From NCBI GenBank assembly GCA_019415525.1, contig DXZA01000066.1, positions 1-39,935 of the forward strand: a DNA stretch of 39,935 nucleotides. Direction: 5' to 3'. A program made the position numbers and the translations under genes. Shown here in pieces: positions 8,186-16,397 of the stretch (positions are counted from its first letter, which is position 1; every line of letters starts with the position of its first letter). Under the pieces are notes generated by a model. It had not been told where the DNA came from and ran no database searches. It saw nothing but the letters and a program-made list of their open reading frames with translations. This DNA is from Tyzzerella sp. (GTDB taxonomy: Bacteria > Bacillota > Clostridia > Lachnospirales > Anaerotignaceae).

Positions 8186-8668
8186 ATGCTAACTCTTAAT
8201 TGGAATATTATATGGACATTCGTAAACATAATAGTATTGTATGTCCTTTTAAAGATATTTCTGTTTGCACCTGTTTTAAAAATACTTAATCAAAGAGAAG
8301 AAATGATTAATAATCAGTTAGCCTCTGCAAAAAATAAAGAGGCAGAAGCTGAGAACAAACTTTTAATGGCACAGAAAAAAGTTGATGAGTCAGAAGAGGT
8401 TGCTAAACAGAAAGCACAGCTTATTTTAGATATGGCAGAGAAAAAAGAGAAAGAATACATAAAAGCATCAAAAACAGAGGCTAATAGAATAATTGATGAG
8501 GCAAGAAAAAAAGCCCAAAAAGATAAAGAGGAACTTATTGCAAATACAAAAGAAGAAATTATTTCTGTTGCATTATTGGCAGCTAAAAAAGTAGTTGCAA
8601 AAAATATAGATGAAAACCAAGAAAAAGCCTTATTTGATGATTTAATTAAAAAAGTAGGTGACGCATAA
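8186..8668 (+). CDS. atpF: ATP synthase F0 subunit b
   Basis: 160 residues: an N-terminal membrane helix (about 8-28) and then a long charged coiled-coil stalk (35-145), the peripheral stator arm. Length is normal and the C-terminus is complete (DDLIKKVGDA), so it is not fused to delta as in mycobacteria. Its TAA overlaps the atpA ATG (TAATG), leaving no room for a separate delta gene. Confidence 0.95.
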   Translation: MLTLNWNIIWTFVNIIVLYVLLKIFLFAPVLKILNQREEMINNQLASAKNKEAEAENKLLMAQKKVDESEEVAKQKAQLILDMAEKKEKEYIKASKTEANRIIDEARKKAQKDKEELIANTKEEIISVALLAAKKVVAKNIDENQEKALFDDLIKKVGDA

Positions 8669-10428
8669 TGGCAGATAATTTTACAAAGGAATTTTTTCAG
8701 GAAAATCGTATATTAAAAGCGATTATATCCTATGCAAAAAGACCTTCCGAAGGTGATTTGCAACATTTAAAAGACCTTTTAAAAGATACATATAATGCAA
8801 CAGATGTTGTTTTAGAAGAACACCTTAGTGAAGATATAATGGGTGGTTATATTTTACAAATAGGTGATAAAGTATATGATAATACTATAAAACTTACATT
8901 TGATAATTTGGAAAGACACTTGAAAAATGAAAAGGGCAGAGAGGATATTATCTCTGTTATGAAAAGTGAAATAAATGGTTTTGATGGTGAATTTTCAATA
9001 GAAGAAGGGGGCTATATACATAGACTTTATGATGGAATTGCAGCGATAAAAGGTATTTCAAAAGTTATGTATGGCGAAATTGTTCTTTTTGAAAATGGTA
9101 TAAAAGGACTTGTACAAAATATAAATGAAACAGAAGTACTTTGTATTGTTTTAGGCGATGAGCAGCAATTAAGTGAAGGTTTCAGAGTCGTTCGTACAAA
9201 GAGAAGAGCTGGTATACCTGTTGGAGAAGGTGTATTAGGTAGAGTTGTTGACGCTTTGGGAGCACCTATTGACGGTAATGGAAAAATAGAAACAGATGAT
9301 TTCTATATGATAGAAAGAAAAGCCCCAAGTGTTATAGACAGACAGTCTGTAAATGTACCTATGCAAACAGGTATTATGGCTATTGACTCAATGTTCCCAA
9401 TAGGTAGAGGACAGAGAGAGCTTATTATAGGTGATAGACAGACAGGTAAAACATCTATTGCTGTTGATACAATTATAAATCAGAAAGATAAAGATGTTAT
9501 TTGTGTATATGTTGCAATAGGTCAGAAAGCCTCAACAATAGCACAGGTTATATCAAACCTTAAAAAACACGGTGCTATGGATTATACAACAGTTGTTGCA
9601 GCAACAGCCAGTGACCCTGCATCTTTACAGTATCTTGCACCATATTCAGGTACAGCTATTGCAGAATATTTTATGGATAAAGGAAAAGATGTATTAATAG
9701 TATATGATGACCTTTCAAAACACGCAGTAGCATATAGAGCATTGTCACTTTTACTTGAGCGTTCACCAGGACGTGAAGCATATCCTGGAGATGTTTTCTA
9801 TTTACATTCAAGATTACTTGAGCGTTCAAGCCGTATGGACGAAGCTCATGGTGGTGGTTCAATAACAGCTTTACCAATTATTGAAACACAAGCCGGTGAC
9901 GTTTCTGCATATATACCAACAAATGTAATTTCAATTACAGATGGACAAATATTCCTTGAAAGCGACCTTTTCTTTTCTGGTATAAGACCAGCCGTAAACG
10001 TTGGTCTTTCAGTTTCTCGTGTTGGTGGTGCAGCACAGACAAAAGCTATAAAATCAGTAAGTGGTACACTCCGTATAGATTTGGCACAATATAAAGAAAT
10101 AGAAGCATTCTCACAGTTTAGCTCTGACCTTGATAAAAATACAAAAGAACAGCTTGACTATGGTGAACAACTTATGGAAATATTAAAACAGCCTTTATAT
10201 GAACCTAAGTCTATGGAAAAACAAGTTGTAATATTATGTGTTGCAACAAATAAAAAGCTTTTAGGTATAGAAAAAGAAAATGTAAGAGAATTTGCTGATG
10301 AGTTTTATTCATATATGGAATTAAATTATAAAAATATTTTAGATGATATAAAAAATACAAAAGTATTATCAGATGAAAATAGAGAAGAAATATTAAAACA
10401 AATAGATATATTCAAAAAGGAGAAATGA
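8668..10428 (+). CDS. atpA: ATP synthase delta(C-terminal domain)-alpha fusion subunit
   Basis: 586 residues, against about 500 for normal alpha. From about residue 90 it is a standard alpha subunit: beta-barrel domain, Walker A GDRQTGKT at 255-262 (169-176 in E. coli, an offset of 86), and the VSRVGG arginine segment. Residues 1-90 do not belong to alpha. They read as the C-terminal domain of subunit delta: helix, PSEGDLQHLKDLLK, an NATDVVLE strand, then GGYILQIGDKVYDNTIK (59-75), which matches the delta signature GG-hydrophobic-GD-x-x-x-D, and a closing LERHL helix. The N-terminal six-helix domain of delta, which in ordinary enzymes binds the alpha N-termini, is absent here and no other delta gene lies in the operon. 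ATG overlaps the atpF stop, and no second start with a Shine-Dalgarno is seen near residue 90, so the fusion is probably translated as one chain. Confidence 0.93.
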   Translation: MADNFTKEFFQENRILKAIISYAKRPSEGDLQHLKDLLKDTYNATDVVLEEHLSEDIMGGYILQIGDKVYDNTIKLTFDNLERHLKNEKGREDIISVMKSEINGFDGEFSIEEGGYIHRLYDGIAAIKGISKVMYGEIVLFENGIKGLVQNINETEVLCIVLGDEQQLSEGFRVVRTKRRAGIPVGEGVLGRVVDALGAPIDGNGKIETDDFYMIERKAPSVIDRQSVNVPMQTGIMAIDSMFPIGRGQRELIIGDRQTGKTSIAVDTIINQKDKDVICVYVAIGQKASTIAQVISNLKKHGAMDYTTVVAATASDPASLQYLAPYSGTAIAEYFMDKGKDVLIVYDDLSKHAVAYRALSLLLERSPGREAYPGDVFYLHSRLLERSSRMDEAHGGGSITALPIIETQAGDVSAYIPTNVISITDGQIFLESDLFFSGIRPAVNVGLSVSRVGGAAQTKAIKSVSGTLRIDLAQYKEIEAFSQFSSDLDKNTKEQLDYGEQLMEILKQPLYEPKSMEKQVVILCVATNKKLLGIEKENVREFADEFYSYMELNYKNILDDIKNTKVLSDENREEILKQIDIFKKEK

Positions 10429-10429
10429 T

Positions 10430-11326
10430 ATGGCAGGGACTAAAGAAATTCAAAACCGTATGAAAAGTATTTCTGATACTTTGAAAATTACAAATGCCAT
10501 GTATCTTATTTCTTCATCAAAATTACGTAAGGCTAAAAAAAATATGGAGCAGGTGGCAGATTATTTTCATACTATCAGAAGAACAATAGGTGATATTTTG
10601 CACCATATACCAGATATGGAACACCCTTACCTTGAGCCAGTTGAAAATTATGAGCCTACTGAAAGAAGAGCATATATAGTTGTAACAGCCGATAAGGGGT
10701 TGGCCGGTGCATATAACCTTAATGTTGAAAAAAAGGCTGAGGAAGAATTTAAAAATCATCCACAAGCAAAGTTTTTTGTTGTTGGTCAAGTAGGTAGACA
10801 TTATTTTTTAAATAAAAATATACCTTTTGATGAGGATTTTATATTCTCATCTCAAAAGCCTTCATTACAAAGAGCAAGACAAATAACATATGATATTTTA
10901 GACCAAAGGAAAAAACAAGAAATAGATGAAATATATATTATATTTACAAGAATGAAAAATGGTATGCAGTCAGAGCCTACTATGATGAAACTTTTTCCAC
11001 TTTCAAGAAGCCAGTTTAGACATAAACATATTAAATTGGCGGAAGGTGTAGAACCGGATATTGCAGAAGAATTTTTCCCAGACCCTGTTTCTGTTTTTAA
11101 TAGTCTTGCACCTATAACAATGCATGGTATTATATTCAGTGCATTAACAGAAAGCTACTGTGCAGAGCTTAATGACCGTATGATAGCTATGGACGGAGCT
11201 ACAAAAAGTGGAACAGAAATGCTCCAACAGTTACAGCTTAAATATAATAGATTAAGACAGGGAAGTATTACTCAGGAGATTACAGAGGTTATTGCCGGAG
11301 TTAAGTCCCAAAAAAGAAAAAGCTGA
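10430..11326 (+). CDS. atpG: ATP synthase F1 subunit gamma
   Basis: 298 residues, normal length. N-terminal helix MAGTKEIQNRMKSISDTLKI and the C-terminal helix SGTEMLQQLQLKYNRLRQGS with ITQEITEVIAG are the family signatures of the rotor shaft. AAGGAG lies just upstream inside the end of atpA, from whose stop it is separated by one base, suggesting coupled translation. Confidence 0.95.
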   Translation: MAGTKEIQNRMKSISDTLKITNAMYLISSSKLRKAKKNMEQVADYFHTIRRTIGDILHHIPDMEHPYLEPVENYEPTERRAYIVVTADKGLAGAYNLNVEKKAEEEFKNHPQAKFFVVGQVGRHYFLNKNIPFDEDFIFSSQKPSLQRARQITYDILDQRKKQEIDEIYIIFTRMKNGMQSEPTMMKLFPLSRSQFRHKHIKLAEGVEPDIAEEFFPDPVSVFNSLAPITMHGIIFSALTESYCAELNDRMIAMDGATKSGTEMLQQLQLKYNRLRQGSITQEITEVIAGVKSQKRKS

Positions 11327-11346
11327 TAAGGAGTTGAAAATATAAA

Positions 11347-12747
11347 ATGAATGAGCAAGGAAAAATTATTCAGATAATGGGGCCTGTTGTTGACGTAAGA
11401 TTTTTTGAAAACAGCAGAATTCCAAGAATAAAAGAAGCATTAACAGTTGAAGTTGATGATAGTAAAAGAGTTATGGAAGTTGCACAACAGCTTGGAGAAG
11501 GTGTTGTAAGATGTATAATGATGGATACAAGTGAAGGTTTATCAAAAGGTCTTACTGTTACAGCAACAGGTGACGGTATAAGCGTTCCAGTTGGAGAAAA
11601 AGTTTTAGGTAGAATGTTTAATCTTTTAGGTGAACCTATTGATGGTGGTGAAGCTGTACAATCAGAAGAAAAATGGTGTATTCACAGAAAAGCACCAGCT
11701 TTTGAAAAACAAAGTCCTGCTGTTGAAATACTTGAAACAGGTATAAAAGTTACTGACCTTTTAGCACCATATGCAAAAGGTGGTAAAATAGGTCTTTTTG
11801 GTGGTGCTGGTGTTGGTAAAACAGTACTTATACAAGAACTTATACATAATGTTGCAACAGAACATGGTGGATATTCAATATTCACAGGAGTTGGAGAACG
11901 TTCAAGAGAAGGTAACGACCTTTATTGGGAAATGAAAAATTCAGGTGTTTTGGATAAAACAGCACTTGTTTTTGGACAGATGAACGAAGTTCCTGGGGCA
12001 AGAATGAGAGTTGCTGAAACAGGTCTTACTATGGCAGAATATTTCAGAGACCGTAATCATCAAGATGTTTTGCTTTTCATAGATAATATATACCGTTTTG
12101 TTCAGGCTGGTTCTGAAGTATCAGCATTACTTGGACGTATGCCTTCTGCTGTTGGTTATCAGCCAACACTTGCGAATGAACTTGGTGAAGTTCAGGAGAG
12201 AATTACATCAACAACTGATGGTTCTATAACATCAGTACAGGCTGTATACGTTCCGGCTGATGACCTTACAGACCCTGCTCCTGCAACTACATTTGGTCAT
12301 CTTGATGCAACAACTGTTTTATCACGTAAAATTGTTGAACAGGGTATTTATCCGGCGGTAGACCCTCTTGCATCATCATCACGTATACTTGAGGCTGATA
12401 TAGTAGGTAAAGAACATTATGAAACAGCAATGAAGGTACAGCAACTTTTACAGAAATATCAAGAATTACAAGATATAATTGCTATTTTAGGTATGGATGA
12501 ACTTAATGATGAAGATAAAACAGCAGTATATAGAGCTAGAAAAGTACAGCGTTTTCTTTCACAGCCTTTCTCAGTAGCTGAAAACTTTACAGGTGTAAAA
12601 GGTGTATATATACCTCTTGAAGAAACAGTAAAAGGCTTTAAAGCTATTGTTGATGGAGAAATGGACGATTATCCAGAAGGAGCATTTTTTAATGTTGGTA
12701 CAATAGAAGACGTTAAGAAAAAAGCAGAGGAAATGAATAAAGAATAA
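11347..12747 (+). CDS. atpD: ATP synthase F1 subunit beta (catalytic)
   Basis: 466 residues, normal length. Walker A GGAGVGKT at 152-159, catalytic GERSREGNDLYWEM, Walker B LLFIDNIYRF and the P-loop-distal SSSRILEADIVG are all present. The DELSEED lever is DELNDED here. The stretch after GYQPTLA, usually TDMG, is NELG. These are mild departures and the active site looks intact. It follows atpG with its own AAGGAG. Confidence 0.97.
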   Translation: MNEQGKIIQIMGPVVDVRFFENSRIPRIKEALTVEVDDSKRVMEVAQQLGEGVVRCIMMDTSEGLSKGLTVTATGDGISVPVGEKVLGRMFNLLGEPIDGGEAVQSEEKWCIHRKAPAFEKQSPAVEILETGIKVTDLLAPYAKGGKIGLFGGAGVGKTVLIQELIHNVATEHGGYSIFTGVGERSREGNDLYWEMKNSGVLDKTALVFGQMNEVPGARMRVAETGLTMAEYFRDRNHQDVLLFIDNIYRFVQAGSEVSALLGRMPSAVGYQPTLANELGEVQERITSTTDGSITSVQAVYVPADDLTDPAPATTFGHLDATTVLSRKIVEQGIYPAVDPLASSSRILEADIVGKEHYETAMKVQQLLQKYQELQDIIAILGMDELNDEDKTAVYRARKVQRFLSQPFSVAENFTGVKGVYIPLEETVKGFKAIVDGEMDDYPEGAFFNVGTIEDVKKKAEEMNKE

Positions 12748-12761
12748 GGAGGTAATATTTT

Positions 12762-13169
12762 ATGGAAAAATTTTATTTAAAGATTACCTCTAGTAGTGGA
12801 ATATTTTATGAAGGCGAGTGTAAAAGCCTTGTACTTCCAACAGATGATGGAGAGTATGGTATACTTGCAAATCATTCATCAATGGTTGTAGGCATATGTA
12901 TAGGTATTTTACGTTATAAAATAGAAGATGAATGGAAATATGTTGTAGTTGGTCAAGGATTTTCACGAGTTGTAGGAAATACTGTTTTAGTTGTTGTTGA
13001 TAGTGCCGAAAGACCGGAAGACATTGACGAAAACAGAGCAAAAGAAGCAAAACGTCGTGCAGAAGAAAGACTTTCATTACAAAATAGTCGTAGAGAATAT
13101 TATCGTGGTAAATTTGCTATGGCAAGAGCTATGACACGACTTAAAGCTAAAAATAAACGATATATGTAA
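12762..13169 (+). CDS. atpC: ATP synthase F1 subunit epsilon
   Basis: 135 residues: N-terminal beta-sandwich (1-85, with GECKSLVLPTDDGEYGILANHS) and a C-terminal two-helix hairpin (90-135), the domain that can inhibit ATP hydrolysis. AGGAGG lies 8 bases before the ATG. Last gene of the operon, followed by a terminator. Confidence 0.95.
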   Translation: MEKFYLKITSSSGIFYEGECKSLVLPTDDGEYGILANHSSMVVGICIGILRYKIEDEWKYVVVGQGFSRVVGNTVLVVVDSAERPEDIDENRAKEAKRRAEERLSLQNSRREYYRGKFAMARAMTRLKAKNKRYM

Positions 13170-13173
13170 TATT

Positions 13174-13210
13174 AAAAGGTCAAAAAATATAAAGTTTTTG
13201 ACCTTTTTTT
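13174..13210 (+). terminator. Terminator of the atp operon
   Basis: AAAAGGTCAAAAA (13174-13186) pairs perfectly with TTTTTGACCTTTT (13195-13207) and runs into a T tract. Confidence 0.9.
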
Positions 13211-13233
13211 TATTTTATAAAATAATAAAATAA

Positions 13234-13262
13234 TTAACATTTTACTCTATACAACATATATT
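13234..13262 (+). promoter_or_regulatory. Promoter of the NlpC/P60-like gene
   Basis: TTAACA (13234-13239), 17-base spacer, TATATT (13257-13262), about 45 bases ahead of the Shine-Dalgarno. Confidence 0.55.
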
Positions 13263-13313
13263 GAATATATAGACAAGCAATAAAAATATATAAATTAAAG
13301 TAGGTGAAACAAT

Positions 13314-13922
13314 TTGACAGGTTCAGAATTAGTTAAATTTGTTACTGATAAAATAGGTATTCCATATGTATATGGTATGAAAGGCAGTATTATGACACTT
13401 GAGAAATATAATCAGCTTAGAAAGATGTATGGCAAATTAATATGGGATACTGATATAAAAAAAGTAGGTAAAATTTGTTGCGACTGTTCAGGACTTATAA
13501 GTTGGGCAACAGGTATTGTACGTAGCTCTCAAGGTTATTATGATACAGCAGTTTCTGTGCATAGTATTTCAACTATTTCACAAGCACCGATTGGTGTGGC
13601 TGTATGGAAAAAAGGACATATAGGAATTTATATAGGAAATGGAGAATATATTGCAGAAGATGGAAGTGAATATGGTTGTCGTAAAAATCTTTTGAAAAAG
13701 GCCGATTTTACACATTGGTTAGTATTAAAAGATATTGATTATAGTAAAAAGGAAGATGATGAAATGGTTGAATATTCAAAAATAATAATTGATGGTAAAG
13801 AATATACTGTTCAGCGTATTTTAAAAGATAATACAAATTATATTAAATTAAGAGATTTAGCAGATATAATGGGATATAAAATAAGCAGTAAAGGAAATAC
13901 AGCTATTTTGGATAAGAAATAA
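13314..13922 (+). CDS. NlpC/P60-type peptidoglycan hydrolase with C-terminal stalk-like domain
   Basis: 202 residues from a TTG start, chosen because AGGTGA lies 7 bases upstream. The NlpC/P60 fold is suggested by CCDCSGLISWATG (probable nucleophile C58) and GHIGIYIGNGEYI (catalytic H102). The last 50 residues (DGKEYTVQRILKDNTNYIKLRDLADIMGY) match the copper-amine-oxidase N-terminal-like (stalk) repeat common in clostridial wall proteins. There is no signal peptide, which is more like a phage-type endolysin than a secreted housekeeping enzyme. No phage genes or holin are near, and it has its own promoter and terminator. It could be a domesticated lysin or a wall hydrolase exported by another route. 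Confidence 0.7.
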   Translation: MTGSELVKFVTDKIGIPYVYGMKGSIMTLEKYNQLRKMYGKLIWDTDIKKVGKICCDCSGLISWATGIVRSSQGYYDTAVSVHSISTISQAPIGVAVWKKGHIGIYIGNGEYIAEDGSEYGCRKNLLKKADFTHWLVLKDIDYSKKEDDEMVEYSKIIIDGKEYTVQRILKDNTNYIKLRDLADIMGYKISSKGNTAILDKK

Positions 13923-13936
13923 ATAATAGTATAAAT

Positions 13937-13980
13937 AAGGTTAGTAGAGTCTAGTAGCTTTACTAACCTTTTATTTTATT
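13937..13980 (+). terminator. Terminator of the NlpC/P60-like gene
   Basis: AAGGTTAGTA (13937-13946) pairs perfectly with TACTAACCTT (13961-13970), followed by a T-rich tract. Confidence 0.85.
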
Positions 13981-14017
13981 AATAAATTTTAAAAGAAATA
14001 TTTGTAAATATATATAA

Positions 14018-14037
14018 ATATGAAACTGTTTTCATAT
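14018..14037. promoter_or_regulatory. 20-bp palindrome, probable LacI-family or CcpA operator
   Basis: ATATGAAA (14018-14025) and TTTCATAT (14030-14037) are perfect 8-bp arms around CTGT. The inner 14 bases TGAAACTGTTTTCA differ from the cre consensus only at the central C. It lies 145 bases upstream of the operon promoter, far enough to act as an auxiliary operator through looping. Confidence 0.6.
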
Positions 14038-14173
14038 ATAAAATGTTTTAAAAAGGTTTTTTATAATGAATTTTGTAGTATAACATATATTTTATTGTTT
14101 AATTTAACTAAAATTTTATATTTAATACTATATATTACCAACGAATATATGCATTAAAAAGAGTGAAACATTA

Positions 14174-14187
14174 TGAAAACGTTGACA
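14174..14187. promoter_or_regulatory. cre-like operator overlapping the -35 box
   Basis: TGAAAACGTTGACA matches the cre consensus TGWAANCGNTNWCA at every defined position. Its 3' half is the TTGACA -35 element, so a bound CcpA or LacI-family protein would exclude RNA polymerase. It could serve catabolite repression, autoregulation by the next gene, or both. Confidence 0.75.
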
Positions 14188-14211
14188 TATTTTATATTAA
14201 AAATATATAAT
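14182..14211 (+). promoter_or_regulatory. Promoter of the alpha-galactoside operon
   Basis: TTGACA (14182-14187), 18-base spacer, TATAAT (14206-14211). Start of transcription about 14218, 24 bases before the LacI gene. Confidence 0.75.
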
Positions 14212-14241
14212 AAAGATGCAATAGGAAAGGGGGACTGTTAA

Positions 14242-15219
14242 ATGTCAAATATACGCGACGTCGCTAAAAAAGCAGGTGTATCTGTAACAACTGTTTCTCG
14301 AGTTTTAAATAATACCGGTTATGTAAATATAAAAACGAGAAATAAAGTTTTAAAAGCAATAGAAGAGCTTGACTATCACCCTAATGAAATGGCAAGAGCT
14401 TTTTCAAGACAAAAAAGTCATCTTATAGGGCTTATTATACCAAATGCTGCACACCCATTTTTTGCAGAAGTAATAAGAAATGTGGAATTTTATGCATATA
14501 AAAATGGATATAAAATACTTGTTTGTAATTCTATGTCAGATGTAAACAAAGAAGTTGAATATTTAGATATGCTAAAACAACATCAAGTTGATGGTATTAT
14601 AATGGCAAGCCAAAATACAGATATTGAAAATTATAAAAATATCAATCTCCCTATAGTAGCAATAGACAGAAAACTTTCCGACAACATACCATATGTTTCC
14701 TCTGATAACTATAGAGGAGGCGTTATGGCAACAGAATATTTAATAGAATTAGGTTGTAAAAATATTATACATATATCGGGTAATCTAAAAATAGATATGA
14801 AATCAAATGACAGATGTCTTGGTTTCGAAGAAATATGTAAAAGCAATAATATTAATTATAAAATTTTTGAAGTTGGAGCAAATCTTATAGAAAATTTTGA
14901 TTATGACGACATAGTACAAAAAATATTAATTGAAAATCCTGAGATTGATGGTGTTTTTGCAAGTGCCGATTTAATAGCAGCAGCAGTAGTACGTGCTTGT
15001 AGTTATTTAGGTAAAAAAATACCAAAGGATATGAAAGTTATAGGCTTTGACGATACAATAATAGCATCTGTTATGCAGCCGCCTATAACAACAATAAGAC
15101 AGCCTATAGAATCTATATGTAACTATGCTGTAACTTCAATATTAAATCAATTAGAAGGTAATATAGTTCCAAATAAAACAGAATTACCGGTAACACTTAT
15201 AAAAAGAAGAACCACATAA
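14242..15219 (+). CDS. LacI/GalR-family regulator of the alpha-galactoside operon
   Basis: 325 residues. The N-terminal helix-turn-helix with hinge (IRDVAKKAGVSVTTVSRVLNN, then HPNEMARAFSRQKS) is followed by a periplasmic-binding-like sugar domain (60-325, with GLIIPNAAHPFFAEV, VSSDNYRGG, VIGFDD and the closing TTIRQP). It is the first gene of the operon, 35 bases before the ABC ATPase gene, so it is likely to regulate its own operon through the operator-like sites upstream. The inducer is probably an alpha-galactoside or galactose, inferred from the neighbours. Confidence 0.92.
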   Translation: MSNIRDVAKKAGVSVTTVSRVLNNTGYVNIKTRNKVLKAIEELDYHPNEMARAFSRQKSHLIGLIIPNAAHPFFAEVIRNVEFYAYKNGYKILVCNSMSDVNKEVEYLDMLKQHQVDGIIMASQNTDIENYKNINLPIVAIDRKLSDNIPYVSSDNYRGGVMATEYLIELGCKNIIHISGNLKIDMKSNDRCLGFEEICKSNNINYKIFEVGANLIENFDYDDIVQKILIENPEIDGVFASADLIAAAVVRACSYLGKKIPKDMKVIGFDDTIIASVMQPPITTIRQPIESICNYAVTSILNQLEGNIVPNKTELPVTLIKRRTT

Positions 15220-15254
15220 TAAAATGAAATTAAAAGGAAGGCAGGGCGTTTAAA

Positions 15255-16367
15255 ATGGCAAGTATTAAATTTGAAAATGTTAAAAAAATATACCCTAATG
15301 GCGTGGAGGTAGTACACGGATTTAATCTTGATATTGAAGATAAAGAGTTTGTTGTTTTCGTTGGACCATCAGGCTGTGGAAAATCAACAACACTTCGTAT
15401 GATAGCAGGGCTTGAGGATATTTCATCAGGTAATCTTTATATAGGTGATAAAGTTGTGAATAACCTTACTCCAAAAGAAAGAGATATTGCTATGGTATTC
15501 CAAAATTATGCTCTTTATCCTCATATGTCTGTAAAAGAAAATATGGCTTTTGGTCTTAAACTTCGTAAAGAAAGTAAAGAAGTTATTGAAGAAAAAGTTA
15601 TGAACGTAGCAAAAATACTTGGACTTACAGAATATCTTGATAGAAAACCAAGTGCTCTTTCAGGTGGACAAAGACAGAGGGTTGCCCTTGGTCGTGCAAT
15701 GGTAAGAGAGCCTAAAGTATTCCTTTTTGACGAACCTCTTTCAAATCTTGATGCAAAATTAAGGTCACAAATGCGTGTTGAAATTGCAGCATTACACAAA
15801 CGTATAGGAACAACATTCGTTTACGTTACACATGACCAAACAGAAGCTATGACAATGGGTGATAAAATTGTTGTTATGAAAGATGGATATATTCAGCAGG
15901 TTGACACACCTATAAATTTATATAACAGACCTTGTAATCTTTTTGTTGCTGGATTTATAGGAACACCACAGATGAACTTTATTGATGTAACATTAATAAA
16001 GAAAGAAGATGAATATTACATAGCTTTTAGTGGATATGAAATTAAAATACCTAAAGGAAAAGTTAATAAAGACTTTGAAAAATATATAGGAAAAACAGTA
16101 GTGGCAGGTATAAGACCAGAATGTTTCAGAGAAGAAAGTATATTCTTTGATGAAGATAAAGGAAATGTTGTTGATGCAAAAATAGAATTTACAGAAGTTC
16201 TTGGTTCAGAAGTAATACTTCATCTTAGCTGTGATGAAAACTGCAAATTTATGGCAAAAGTTGCAAATCGTTTAAGAGCAAATGAAGGTGAAAATATAAG
16301 TATTGCTATTGATAAAAATAAAATTCATCTTTTTGATAAAGATACAGAAGTTGCTATATGTAATTAA
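15255..16367 (+). CDS. Sugar ABC transporter ATPase (MsmK/MsmX/UgpC type)
   Basis: 370 residues. Walker A GPSGCGKSTT, signature LSGGQRQRVALGRAM, Walker B VFLFDEPLSNLDAKLR and H-loop YVTHDQ are all intact. The C-terminal 130 residues form the TOBE/OB regulatory domain of the CUT1 class. It energises import by the two permeases downstream. MsmX-type ATPases often serve several transporters, but here the gene lies with its own binding protein and permeases. AAAAGGAAGG lies upstream. Confidence 0.95.
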   Translation: MASIKFENVKKIYPNGVEVVHGFNLDIEDKEFVVFVGPSGCGKSTTLRMIAGLEDISSGNLYIGDKVVNNLTPKERDIAMVFQNYALYPHMSVKENMAFGLKLRKESKEVIEEKVMNVAKILGLTEYLDRKPSALSGGQRQRVALGRAMVREPKVFLFDEPLSNLDAKLRSQMRVEIAALHKRIGTTFVYVTHDQTEAMTMGDKIVVMKDGYIQQVDTPINLYNRPCNLFVAGFIGTPQMNFIDVTLIKKEDEYYIAFSGYEIKIPKGKVNKDFEKYIGKTVVAGIRPECFREESIFFDEDKGNVVDAKIEFTEVLGSEVILHLSCDENCKFMAKVANRLRANEGENISIAIDKNKIHLFDKDTEVAICN

Positions 16368-16397
16368 TGTACTTAATTATAAGAAAGGGTGAGCTGT

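Larger units (their letters stand above)
13981..14241. other. Regulatory region of the alpha-galactoside operon
   Basis: The gene-free stretch between the NlpC-like gene and the LacI gene holds a long palindrome (14018-14037), a perfect cre-like site (14174-14187), the promoter (14182-14211) and the ribosome binding site AAAGGGGG. Nothing coding is seen. Confidence 0.6.

Noticed and set aside
13971..14241. Riboswitch in the leader of the alpha-galactoside operon
   Set aside because: The palindromes lie upstream of the predicted transcription start and fit protein operators; no conserved RNA fold was recognised.
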